This document shows, piece by piece, positions 1-7,360 of a DNA stretch of 43,770 nt (the first letter of the stretch is position 1; every line of letters begins with the position of its first letter). The notes below the pieces were generated by a model. It was not told where the DNA came from. It saw only the letters and a list, made by a program, of their open reading frames with translations, and did no database searches. Made by a program: the position numbers and the translations under genes. The stretch is taken from assembly GCA_001917125.1 (NCBI GenBank), contig MNTU01000048.1:1-43770 (forward strand), in the 5' to 3' direction. The DNA comes from Azospirillum sp. 47_25 (GTDB lineage: Bacteria; Pseudomonadota; Alphaproteobacteria; RF32; CAG-239).

Positions 1-42
1 GGAAACAAGGCATAAGGCAATGCCGACGGGAAGTACATTCAT
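1..42 (-). CDS. Start of an exported-protein gene, truncated by window edge
   Basis: Only the first 14 codons are inside the window: MNVLPVGIALCLVS, a short start followed by a hydrophobic stretch, as in a signal peptide. A ribosome site (GAGGTG) lies a few bases before the ATG, and a promoter with a perfect TTGACA box lies about 65 bases upstream. The leader and first residues resemble those of the partial gene at the other end of the window (MKVLP start), so the two may belong to one family. The function cannot be told from this fragment. Confidence 0.55.
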   Translation of the reverse strand, partial: MNVLPVGIALCLVS

Positions 43-83
43 AATACACCTCATACATATAACTAGACCAAAGCTTAACTCTT

Positions 84-112
84 ACTTTATCAGATTTGCA
101 AAACTTTGTCAA
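84..112 (-). promoter_or_regulatory. Sigma-70-type promoter of the truncated left-edge gene
   Basis: On the minus strand a perfect -35 box TTGACA (107-112) is separated by 17 bases from TAAAGT (84-89), which matches the -10 consensus at four of six positions. It lies about 40 bases upstream of the ATG at 42. GTAAGAG overlaps and follows the -10 box and also occurs downstream of the promoter at the right end of the window. Confidence 0.5.
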
Positions 113-166
113 TACAGTATGAGCAATGAGGTTTATTGAGACTAACGAAGCTAAATATTTGGATAT

Positions 167-193
167 AAAAAAAGCCCCTCCAAAGAGGGGCTT
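167..193 (-). terminator. Rho-independent terminator of mlaA-mlaC
   Basis: Read on the minus strand, a stem of AAGCCCCTC paired with GAGGGGCTT around a short loop is followed by a run of seven T. It lies just downstream of the mlaC stop codon. Confidence 0.85.
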
Positions 194-206
194 GAGGAAA
201 GCAACA

Positions 207-806
207 TTATTTGGATTTTTGCTGTAAATCTTTAATCAAAGCGTTTACACCGCCGGGATTGTTTTTAATGTAAGCGGTATATTCATTGCGGGCGGTGATT
301 GCCAGACTGACGTTTTCGATAATAATGTCAACGATTTTGAATTTGTCACCGTTTTGCTTAACGCGCCAGACGACTTTAGCCGGTTCGCCCTGATCCATCG
401 GGCCGTCAGTGTTGACGAATACCTGATTGGCAGAAGTGGAGGGGGAGGTTCCCTTAAAAATGAAACGTTTGCCTTTGAATTCGTCAAAACGCTTAGACCA
501 GGTTTTGATATTTAAATCGCGGTATGCCTGAATGAAATCCTGTCTTTGCTGCGGTGTGGCCGTCTTCCAGTAGCGGCCGAGGACGAACTGGCCGATGAAA
601 TTCAGATCCAATGCATTGTTAAACAGTTTTTCAAAGCGGGCGTCTTTTTCCGCCTGAGAAATATTGGCGTTAATGATGTCTTCAACGCCGTTTTCGGTTA
701 CCTGTTTAACAAAGGCTTCCGCTTTGGCGGCATCGGCAGCCGCATGAGCCGGATTGACATTCAGCAGAAGAGCTGCCGTCAAAATCATAAGAATATTCTT
801 TTTCAT
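207..806 (-). CDS. mlaC: MlaC-family periplasmic phospholipid-binding protein
   Basis: The 199-residue protein has a signal peptide with likely cleavage after AHA near residue 22, followed by a single MlaC/Ttg2D (toluene tolerance) domain. Family features include the FIGQFVLGRYW segment and the end of the domain around VSLAITARNEY. MlaC carries phospholipids across the periplasm between the outer-membrane MlaA complex and the inner-membrane MlaFEDB transporter, helping keep the outer membrane asymmetric. It follows mlaA by 23 bases on the same strand, so the two are probably one transcript ending at the terminator beyond the stop. The MlaFEDB genes are not in this window. Confidence 0.9.
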   Translation of the reverse strand: MKKNILMILTAALLLNVNPAHAAADAAKAEAFVKQVTENGVEDIINANISQAEKDARFEKLFNNALDLNFIGQFVLGRYWKTATPQQRQDFIQAYRDLNIKTWSKRFDEFKGKRFIFKGTSPSTSANQVFVNTDGPMDQGEPAKVVWRVKQNGDKFKIVDIIIENVSLAITARNEYTAYIKNNPGGVNALIKDLQQKSK

Positions 807-829
807 TAATTGTAACTCCGAATTACTGA

Positions 830-1633
830 TTAGTTATTTTCCATATCCTGGTAAGTCATGTCTTCGTCTTCAATGCCGAAGTCAAAGTCGTAAGCAGCCG
901 TTCCCTGAGTATTTTCATCATTATAACAGCCGGACTGGCCGCGGTTTTGCAGGTAAGCCGAACGCATGGCCGCATAAAAGTCAACCGAGTTGCGTTCCAG
1001 GTCATCCCAAATATCCATGACGGACTCTCTGGTGACGATGCCTGAAACTGCCGCGTATGAGTACATAACTTTGTCTTTGACGTTGGCATCGTTATAAGTT
1101 GCCCAGTAGAGCGGATTGAAAGCCGAATCCAAGGCAAGCGAAACAGCGGCGCGCGGGGTGCTCGGGCCGAGAATCGGCAGAATGATGTAGGGGCCGTCTT
1201 TAATGCACCATTTGGCCAATGTGCTGTCAAAACCGGCTTTTTTGCGCGGCCAGCCCCAGCCTTCGGCGACGTCATACATGCCGGCCAGTCCCAAAGTCGA
1301 ATTGACGGCGAACCGGGCCAGGCTCATTCCGCTGTCGGTAAATTCGCCCTGCAACAGATTGTTAGTAGCGTAAAGAGGTTCTTTTAAATTGGCAATAACC
1401 GAACTGATGCGATCACGCGCATATTGGTTGGTAATGGCGCGGTAGCCTTCTGCCAGCGGTTTGAGGACATATTTGTCAACCTGGTAGTTGAATTTGAACA
1501 TTGCCCGGTTGTAAGTTTCAAAAGTATCAGCCTGATCGTGGGTATCGGAAACGGCAGAATGGGTAGAACTGCAAGAGCTGGTTACCAAAACCATGACGGA
1601 CAAGATAGAGGAGAGAAACACTCTTTTCTGCAC
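830..1633 (-). CDS. mlaA: MlaA (VacJ) outer-membrane lipoprotein
   Basis: This 267-residue protein begins with a lipoprotein signal peptide; the lipobox TSSC puts the lipidated cysteine at residue 21. The MlaA/VacJ domain follows, recognisable from FETYNRAMFKFN, the NNLLQGEF region and the GPYIILPILGPSTPR segment. MlaA forms a ring in the outer membrane that removes misplaced phospholipids from the outer leaflet and hands them to MlaC, encoded directly downstream. The tail after about residue 225 is acidic (FDFGIEDEDMTYQDMENN) and seems an extension beyond the core domain. A promoter is visible upstream. Confidence 0.93.
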   Translation of the reverse strand: MQKRVFLSSILSVMVLVTSSCSSTHSAVSDTHDQADTFETYNRAMFKFNYQVDKYVLKPLAEGYRAITNQYARDRISSVIANLKEPLYATNNLLQGEFTDSGMSLARFAVNSTLGLAGMYDVAEGWGWPRKKAGFDSTLAKWCIKDGPYIILPILGPSTPRAAVSLALDSAFNPLYWATYNDANVKDKVMYSYAAVSGIVTRESVMDIWDDLERNSVDFYAAMRSAYLQNRGQSGCYNDENTQGTAAYDFDFGIEDEDMTYQDMENN

Positions 1634-1677
1634 GGAAATCCCTTTCTAAAAGCAGCAGGTTATTAATAATTGTCCCA

Positions 1678-1705
1678 AATATAGCATTATTTTTTTCTAA
1701 ATCAA
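1678..1705 (-). promoter_or_regulatory. Sigma-70-type promoter of mlaA
   Basis: On the minus strand TTGATT (1700-1705) is followed after 16 bases by TATATT (1678-1683). It lies in the AT-rich divergent region about 45 bases upstream of the mlaA start codon. Confidence 0.5.
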
Positions 1706-1771
1706 TAAAATTGTTATTAAAAGGTTAATATCTTTGCAGGTATGCTTATATTGGCAGAGAGGAGAAAAAAG

Positions 1772-2539
1772 ATGTATATTGCCCATATTTCCGATTTGCA
1801 TATCGGAGACCCTTCCAAACCGGGAGAAGAAAACCTTAAACGCGTTATCGGCGAAATTAACCGTTTCTGCGTTCCGTTTGACTGCGTGCTGGTTACCGGA
1901 GACATTGTGCACGGTTCTGCGCGAAAGCATTATGCCGAGGCTTTTGCCTTTTTGAATGAGCTGAAAGTTCCTTACTATCTTATTCCCGGCAACAAAGACG
2001 GTACGGATAATTTAATCGGTGCGCTGCGGACGTATTATCCTTTTCATCCGCTTCCGCAGTCTTGCGACGGTTTGCAGTATGTGGTTGACGGTTATCCGCT
2101 GCGGCTGGTTGCGGTTGATACTTTTAAGGAGGGAGTTATGAACGGCGCGTTGGATGAAGAACGTTTCCTGTGGCTGAAGAATGTTCTGGCGGATAATCCC
2201 GATAAAAAACCGACGGTGGTTATGGTGCATCAGTTTCCGTTTGAAAGCGGTTTGAAGACTTTTGACGGCGGGGAGGAAAACTGGTATGAAAAATTCCGTT
2301 ATCTGATAAGCGATCACAAAGATACGGTCCGGCTGGTGGCCTGCGGCCATTTGCATAATCCGGTAAGCGGGAATATTGACGGCGTTCCGGTGATTGCGGC
2401 GCCGAGTACCAACTGGCGGGCGAAATATGATTTCGTGCCGGCGGAAAATATTGTGGCGGAAGTGCGGCCGCTCGGTTTTTATGTTCATCGCTGGGACGCC
2501 GGGCAGCTGACCTCTTATCTGGTTCCGGTTGCCGGGTAG
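1772..2539 (+). CDS. Calcineurin-like metallophosphoesterase, CpdA-like
   Basis: The 255-residue cytoplasmic protein carries the metallophosphoesterase motifs in order: D8-x-H10 (SDLHIGD), GD44 (VTGDIVHG), GNKD at 73-76, a histidine in VMVHQFP and GHLH near the C-terminus. This set fits the class III cyclic nucleotide phosphodiesterase (CpdA/Icc) group, which hydrolyses phosphodiester bonds with two metal ions; the substrate cannot be told. The usual GNHD/GNHE motif has lysine in place of histidine, which could alter catalysis. I chose the ATG at 1772 because GAGAGGAG lies just upstream; an in-frame ATG at 1742 would add ten residues without a ribosome site. It is transcribed divergently from mlaA. 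Confidence 0.75.
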   Translation: MYIAHISDLHIGDPSKPGEENLKRVIGEINRFCVPFDCVLVTGDIVHGSARKHYAEAFAFLNELKVPYYLIPGNKDGTDNLIGALRTYYPFHPLPQSCDGLQYVVDGYPLRLVAVDTFKEGVMNGALDEERFLWLKNVLADNPDKKPTVVMVHQFPFESGLKTFDGGEENWYEKFRYLISDHKDTVRLVACGHLHNPVSGNIDGVPVIAAPSTNWRAKYDFVPAENIVAEVRPLGFYVHRWDAGQLTSYLVPVAG

Positions 2540-2570
2540 CGAATGTTACAAAGCCGTAATCTTTTGTGTT

Positions 2571-2599
2571 TTGCCTTTGGGAGAAATTTGTCATAGTAT
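2571..2599 (+). promoter_or_regulatory. Possible promoter of the DegT-type aminotransferase gene
   Basis: TTGCCT (2571-2576) is followed after 17 bases by TAGTAT (2594-2599), about 35 bases upstream of the ATG. Both boxes are imperfect matches to the sigma-70 consensus. Confidence 0.35.
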
Positions 2600-2634
2600 C
2601 ACTTCCAGTTAAAACTTAGACAGAGGAAAATACT

Positions 2635-3795
2635 ATGACAAATAAACCTTCTAAACCGATTAACCTGTTTGATTGTGCAACTTCTCAAAAAGTTATCGGT
2701 CAGGAAAATTTTCTGAATGCTTTTAAAACCATTTTGAATCACGGCGGTTATGCCCAGGGGCCGGAAACCCGCGAACTGGATCAGAAACTGGCTGATTATT
2801 CCGGAACAAAATTCTGTGCGACCTGCGGTTCGGGCACCGATGCGCTGACTTTGGCGCTGATGGCCTGGGATGTTAAGCCGGGCGATGCCGTTTTTGTTTC
2901 TTCCTTTACTTTCGTTGCTTCCGCCGAAGCTCCGGTTTTGCTCGGCGCAACCCCGATTTTCGTTGATTCAGACCCGAACACTTATAATATGAATCCGAAA
3001 GATTTGGAAAAAGCGATTGAAGAAGTTAAAAAAGAAGGCAAACTGAATTTGAAAGCCGTTATTGCAGTTGATATTTTCGGTTCTCCCTGCGATTATGACG
3101 CAATTATCGAAATTGCCCATAAGAACGGTATGAAAGTATTGTCTGACTCCTGCCAGTCTTACGGTTCGGTTTATAAAGGCAAAAAGGCCGGTTCGATTGC
3201 CGATATGTCCGCTACGTCTTTTTATCCGACCAAGCCGCTGGCCTGCTATGGTGACGGCGGTGCCGTATTTACCAATTCCTCTGAGGAAAATGAGCTGGTT
3301 AAGTCCTGCCGTGTTCACGGTATGAGCCCGGAAGACCATTATGATAACGTCCGTCTGGGAATGACCGGCCGTATGAATACTTTCCAGGCTGCCGTTTTGC
3401 TGCAGAAACTGAAAGTTTTCGATCAGGAACTGAAAGACCGTGCGCGCGTTGCTTCCCGTTATGACAGCGAATTGAGCAGTTACTTCAGAAAACAGCAGAT
3501 TTTGAATGGCTGCCAGTCGGCTTATGCTTTGTACACGATTAATTGCGATGATCGTGATGAACTGATGGCTTTCCTGAAAGAAAACGGAATTCCCTGCGGC
3601 GCTTATTATCCGCGGCCGGTTCATACGCAGACTGCTTATGCCAAATGGAATACCCGTTCTCTGCCGGTTTGCGAGAAACTGTCCAAGACCGTTCTTTCCA
3701 TTCCGATGACTCCGTATCTGGATAATGAAGATTTGGATTATGTCATCAGCAAAATGAACGAATTTGCAGCTTCCAAAAACAGCAAAGCAGCTTAA
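2635..3795 (+). CDS. DegT/DnrJ/EryC1/StrS-family PLP-dependent sugar aminotransferase
   Basis: The 386-residue protein is the normal length for this family. GSGTDAL (66-71) lies in the phosphate-binding region, D171 in VLSDSCQSYG should contact the pyridine nitrogen, and K200 in SFYPTKPLACYGDGGA is the expected PLP lysine. Such enzymes transaminate keto-sugar nucleotides for O-antigen, lipid A or glycan modification. The pattern is closest to the WbpE/WlbC type, which makes a 3-amino UDP-sugar, but I cannot fix the substrate. It stands alone between a phosphoesterase and an opposed membrane gene, without the dehydrogenase or acyltransferase that often accompany it. AGAGGAAAA precedes the ATG. 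Confidence 0.88.
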   Translation: MTNKPSKPINLFDCATSQKVIGQENFLNAFKTILNHGGYAQGPETRELDQKLADYSGTKFCATCGSGTDALTLALMAWDVKPGDAVFVSSFTFVASAEAPVLLGATPIFVDSDPNTYNMNPKDLEKAIEEVKKEGKLNLKAVIAVDIFGSPCDYDAIIEIAHKNGMKVLSDSCQSYGSVYKGKKAGSIADMSATSFYPTKPLACYGDGGAVFTNSSEENELVKSCRVHGMSPEDHYDNVRLGMTGRMNTFQAAVLLQKLKVFDQELKDRARVASRYDSELSSYFRKQQILNGCQSAYALYTINCDDRDELMAFLKENGIPCGAYYPRPVHTQTAYAKWNTRSLPVCEKLSKTVLSIPMTPYLDNEDLDYVISKMNEFAASKNSKAA

Positions 3796-3825
3796 GGCAA
3801 AGTTTGCTTAGAGCTTTTAACCAAA

Positions 3826-3858
3826 AGAAAACCCTCCGGACGGAGGGTTTTCTTTTTG
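3826..3858. terminator. Bidirectional terminator between convergent genes
   Basis: A 13-base-pair inverted repeat (AGAAAACCCTCCG / CGGAGGGTTTTCT, 3826-3853) with T-rich flanks on both strands lies between the aminotransferase gene and the convergent membrane protein gene. It can serve both. Confidence 0.85.
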
Positions 3859-3865
3859 GGTTTTT

Positions 3866-4582
3866 TTATTTATGTTTTCTGACTTTATAAAAGAATTCAT
3901 AAATATGGAGGTAGATAACGCACTGAACGACGGTGAATATGGCCGTGAATACGGCGCGCAATAACCAGGAATTGGCCGAAAGCATAAAAATGACAAACGG
4001 AAGCAGACCGTAAACAATAAAGCAAATCAGAAAAATGCGCAGGTAGTTGTCTTTGGTGTGAAAGAAGGTAAGGGTAATGGAGGCGTTGCGCCCGATGACG
4101 GCGGAGACCCAGGCCAGCGCCGGGATATAAAAGATGACGGTCAGGAAGAGGAACATTCCTCCGTATAAGGCATAGCGGAAAGTGTTGGAAGCAATGAAAT
4201 TAGTCCACATTTCACGGATGTGAGGATAAATTTCCAGCGGATTCAACAGCCAGAGAAAGAACAAAACCGCCGTTTCCAACAGCATGAGGCTGGCGAATGC
4301 CAGCAAGCTGATGGTGATGATGCGTACCAGGGCGTTAATAAATTCCGGCTTGGAAAATAATTTCTGCCGGTTGAAATAAACCCGGACAAAAATGAAATAG
4401 AACAGATAGGTGTAAAGAAGATAAAATGCGCCGCCCAACAGGTTGTCCGCCAGATTGAAACCGCCGAGCATATATATTCCCAAAAAGGAGAAAATACAGA
4501 AAAGGCTCAAGATGCGGTAATGTTCCAGCATGTAGCGGAAGCTGTTGCGGAAAACATCAAAGACAGGCAGGCGGTTAGACAT
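3866..4582 (-). CDS. Six-helix integral membrane protein of unknown function
   Basis: I do not recognise this 238-residue protein. It has about six predicted membrane segments, near residues 23-41, 50-70, 86-113, 138-163, 181-201 and 207-228, with a basic C-terminal end (FYKVRKHK). No catalytic motif is visible. AAGGAG lies a few bases before the start codon. It lies downstream of accC on the same strand, but the accC terminator separates them, so it probably has its own promoter. Confidence 0.75.
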   Translation of the reverse strand: MSNRLPVFDVFRNSFRYMLEHYRILSLFCIFSFLGIYMLGGFNLADNLLGGAFYLLYTYLFYFIFVRVYFNRQKLFSKPEFINALVRIITISLLAFASLMLLETAVLFFLWLLNPLEIYPHIREMWTNFIASNTFRYALYGGMFLFLTVIFYIPALAWVSAVIGRNASITLTFFHTKDNYLRIFLICFIVYGLLPFVIFMLSANSWLLRAVFTAIFTVVQCVIYLHIYEFFYKVRKHK

Positions 4583-4683
4583 GGTCAGCTCCTTACTTAT
4601 AGAAAAACGATAAGTTCATCTTAATCCAATTATAAAGGAAATCTATTTTAAAATGATTTCTTGTGTATTGTTCGTGAGGCAAT

Positions 4684-4710
4684 GAAAAACCCCTCGGTGA
4701 GGAGGGGTTT
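4684..4710 (-). terminator. Rho-independent terminator of accB-accC
   Basis: On the minus strand the stem AAACCCCTC / GAGGGGTTT is followed by a T run (TTTTTCA), a few bases after the accC stop codon. Confidence 0.8.
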
Positions 4711-4721
4711 GACGAGAATAA

Positions 4722-6077
4722 CTATTTGCCTTCGGCGGCTTTTTTCTTTTCCATAAATTGTTCCAGCCAGTGGATGTTGTATTGGCCGTCGATATATTCC
4801 GCCTGGGAAATAATTTCCTGATGAAGCGGAATGGTTGTTTTGACGCCTTCAATAACAAATTCTTCCAAAGCCCGACGCAAACGCATCAGTGCGGCATTGC
4901 GGGTTTTGCCGTGAACAATCAGTTTGGCAATCATGCTGTCGTAGAACGGCGGAATGCTGTAGCCGGAGTAGATTTCCGAATCAACGCGGATACCCAGCCC
5001 CCCGGGTGCGTGCCATTCGGTAATTTTACCGGGGCAGGGAACGAAAGTTTCCGGGTCTTCGGCATTGATACGACATTCAATGGCGTGGCCGTGGAAAGTG
5101 ATGTCATCCTGCGTGTAGCCGAGGGCGGCACCGCTGGCAATGCGGATTTGTTCGCGGACGATATCTATGCCGGTAATGGCTTCGGTAATCGGATGTTCTA
5201 CCTGAAGACGGGTATTCATTTCCATGAAATAAAAGCGGCCGTCTTCATAAAGAAATTCCAGTGTTCCCGCGTTGGTATAGCCGATTTTTTCAATCGCTTT
5301 ACGGACAATTTCGCCGATTTCCTGCCGCTGCTGGCTGTTTAACGCCGGAGAGGGACATTCTTCGATAACCTTTTGATTGCTGCGCTGGATAGAACAATCG
5401 CGTTCGCCGAGGTGAACAACGTGTCCGTATTTGTCTGCCAGAATCTGCATTTCGATGTGGCGCGGTTTCTGGAGATATTTCTCCATATAAACGACGTCGC
5501 TGGTGAATGCGGCCTTGGCTTCGGCGCGGGCCATGGTGTAGGCTTCTTTCATTTCGTCGTCGTTAAAGGCGATTTTCATGCCCTTGCCGCCGCCGCCGGC
5601 AGTTGCTTTGACAATGACCGGATAGCCGATTTTGTTGGCCCATTCAATGGCCATTTCCACGCTTTCCAGCGCCGGAGAGCCGGGAGTTACCGGAATGCCT
5701 GCTTCCTGAGCGACTTTGCGGGCGGTAATTTTATCGCCCATCAGGCGCATCTGGTCTGCCGTCGGCCCGATGAAAGTAATGCCGTGCTTTTCGACCATTT
5801 CGGCAAAGTCGGCGTTTTCCGACAGAAAACCGAAACCGGGGTGAATGGCGTCGGCGCCGCTGATAAGTGCGGCGGAAATAATTGCCGCTTTGTTTAAATA
5901 AGAATCGGTCGAACGGGCGGGCCCGATACAGACCGCTTCGTCGGCCAGACGGACATGCATGGCGTTCGCGTCGGCTTCAGAATGTACGGCAACCGTGCGG
6001 ATGCCCATTTCGCGACAGGCGCGATGAATACGAAGGGCAACTTCGCCGCGGTTGGCAATCAGTACTTTTTCAAACAT
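4722..6077 (-). CDS. accC: Acetyl-CoA carboxylase, biotin carboxylase subunit
   Basis: AccC carboxylates biotin on AccB using ATP and bicarbonate, the first half-reaction of malonyl-CoA and fatty acid synthesis. The 451-residue length is typical. The N-terminal domain starts KVLIANRGEVALRI; the ATP-grasp part has K116 (MGDK), K157 (VKATA) and the glycine loop GGGGKGM (161-167); ERDCSIQRSNQK and EMNTRLQVEHPITE carry the metal- and bicarbonate-site residues. It follows accB by 18 bases in the usual accBC operon. Confidence 0.98.
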   Translation of the reverse strand: MFEKVLIANRGEVALRIHRACREMGIRTVAVHSEADANAMHVRLADEAVCIGPARSTDSYLNKAAIISAALISGADAIHPGFGFLSENADFAEMVEKHGITFIGPTADQMRLMGDKITARKVAQEAGIPVTPGSPALESVEMAIEWANKIGYPVIVKATAGGGGKGMKIAFNDDEMKEAYTMARAEAKAAFTSDVVYMEKYLQKPRHIEMQILADKYGHVVHLGERDCSIQRSNQKVIEECPSPALNSQQRQEIGEIVRKAIEKIGYTNAGTLEFLYEDGRFYFMEMNTRLQVEHPITEAITGIDIVREQIRIASGAALGYTQDDITFHGHAIECRINAEDPETFVPCPGKITEWHAPGGLGIRVDSEIYSGYSIPPFYDSMIAKLIVHGKTRNAALMRLRRALEEFVIEGVKTTIPLHQEIISQAEYIDGQYNIHWLEQFMEKKKAAEGK

Positions 6078-6095
6078 TATGATTTCCCTAAAAAG

Positions 6096-6590
6096 TTATT
6101 CAATAATGATTAACGGTTCGCCATATTCAACCGGATCGCCGCCGGAAACCAAAATTTTGGTAACTTTACCGGCCATGTGGGCTTTAACCGGGTTGAAAGT
6201 TTTCATGGCTTCAATCAGGCAAACAGTGTCACCGGCGCTGACAGTGTCGCCGACTTTAACATAATCAGGGGAATTCGGATCGCTGGAGAGGTAAACAACG
6301 CCGACCATCGGAGATTTGACTGCGCCGGGAAGTTTGGCATAGTCTTCTTCCGAAACCGGGGCAGCGGGAGCCGGAGCAGCCGGAGCAGCAGGCTGCGGCA
6401 TGGCGGGAGCCGGTGCAAATGCAGGCGGTACGGGAGCCGGGTGGACCGGCGGAAGCGGTGCCGGATGCGGCAATTCTCTGGTCAGGCAGATGCGGCAGCC
6501 TTCATCTTCATATTCAAGTTCGGTGAGGTTGCTCTTGTCAAGAATTTCAGCAAGTTTGCTGATGACTTTGGTATCCAGGGGATTAGACAT
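6096..6590 (-). CDS. accB: Acetyl-CoA carboxylase biotin carboxyl carrier protein
   Basis: The 164-residue protein has the standard BCCP plan: a short N-terminal helix-rich part (1-40), a proline/alanine linker (41-80), and a biotinyl domain in which K130 of IEAMK is the biotin attachment site. Biotinylated AccB shuttles between AccC and the carboxyltransferase AccAD, which is not in this window. A purine-rich AGAGAG lies before the ATG. The roughly 180 bases upstream are very AT-rich and probably hold the operon promoter, but no convincing box pair was found. Confidence 0.97.
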   Translation of the reverse strand: MSNPLDTKVISKLAEILDKSNLTELEYEDEGCRICLTRELPHPAPLPPVHPAPVPPAFAPAPAMPQPAAPAAPAPAAPVSEEDYAKLPGAVKSPMVGVVYLSSDPNSPDYVKVGDTVSAGDTVCLIEAMKTFNPVKAHMAGKVTKILVSGGDPVEYGEPLIIIE

Positions 6591-6866
6591 ATTGTTATTC
6601 TCTCTTTCGAAAAATTATTAAAATTTTATCAATCTTAGACCTGAATTATTACCGCCTATTTTGCAAAAAAACAACAAAAATATTACTTTTTTGCTCTTTT
6701 TGCATAAAAAACGGGCAAAAATGACTATTTTTATGTAAAATGTGAATAAGTTGTCCGCAGCTTTCAAAATCGATTGCCGGATTATGTTCTTATTCTCGCA
6801 AAGATAGAAACTATACGGCACGGATTATGCATTCGGGCTATGCTGTTCAAAGCGAAGGGAGAAAAA
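6591..6866. other. AT-rich divergent intergenic region
   Basis: This gap separates accB (minus) from the EamA-like gene (plus). It has A and T runs and short repeats of TTTTTGCA, but I found no convincing open reading frame, RNA hairpin or clear promoter pair. It presumably contains the accB promoter. Confidence 0.4.
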
Positions 6867-7301
6867 ATGGAAAATTATTTATGGCTGGTTTATGCCTTGT
6901 TGTCGGCGGTTGCGGCAGCAATGGTCAGCGTGTTCGGAAAAATCGGTCTGCAAGGACTGGATGCTCATACGGCAACAGCGGTAAGAGCCGTGATTATGGC
7001 AGCTTTTTTGGTGGCCGTGGCCGTTTTTCAGCGCCGCTGGGAGCATCTGCCGGAGCTTTGGGCCGACAAAAGAGCAATGACCTTTATTCTTTTGAGCGGC
7101 GTGGCGGGAGCGTTGTCCTGGCTGTTTTATTTTACGGCATTAAAATACGGCAAGGTTTCCCAAGTGGCCCCGGTGGACAAGTTGAGCGTCGTTTTGGCGG
7201 CCACGGCGGCGGTTGTTTTTCTGCATGAGACGGTTTCCGCGATGAGTGCGGCGGGGATCGGGCTGATTACGGCAGGGATTATTCTGGTAGCGTTGGGATA
7301 A
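6867..7301 (+). CDS. Half-size EamA-family membrane transporter
   Basis: The 144-residue protein is one EamA (drug/metabolite transporter) unit with about five hydrophobic helices; it starts ENYLWLVYALLSAVAAAMVS and ends in the helix of GIGLITAGIILVALG. Full-size family members contain two such units, so this form would need to dimerise, as four-helix small multidrug resistance proteins do. The substrate is unknown. The ATG at 6867 follows GAAGGGAGAAAAA; a start 93 bases earlier in frame lacks a ribosome site. It lies directly before the flagellar hook gene, but the sigma-54 site between them suggests separate control. Confidence 0.8.
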   Translation: MENYLWLVYALLSAVAAAMVSVFGKIGLQGLDAHTATAVRAVIMAAFLVAVAVFQRRWEHLPELWADKRAMTFILLSGVAGALSWLFYFTALKYGKVSQVAPVDKLSVVLAATAAVVFLHETVSAMSAAGIGLITAGIILVALG

Positions 7302-7307
7302 AATAAA

Positions 7308-7323
7308 TGGCACAGATTTTGCA
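7308..7323 (+). promoter_or_regulatory. Sigma-54 (RpoN) promoter of flgE
   Basis: TGGCACAGATTTTGCA matches the -24/-12 consensus TGGCACG-N4-TTGCW at all defined positions but one, with the correct GG-to-GC spacing. It lies 37 bases upstream of the flgE start, right after the stop codon of the preceding gene. Hook genes of alphaproteobacteria such as Caulobacter are known to be RpoN-dependent, which supports the call. Confidence 0.8.
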
Positions 7324-7360
7324 TATAGTTTCTCAGATGAATCTTTAAAGGAATTTACAA

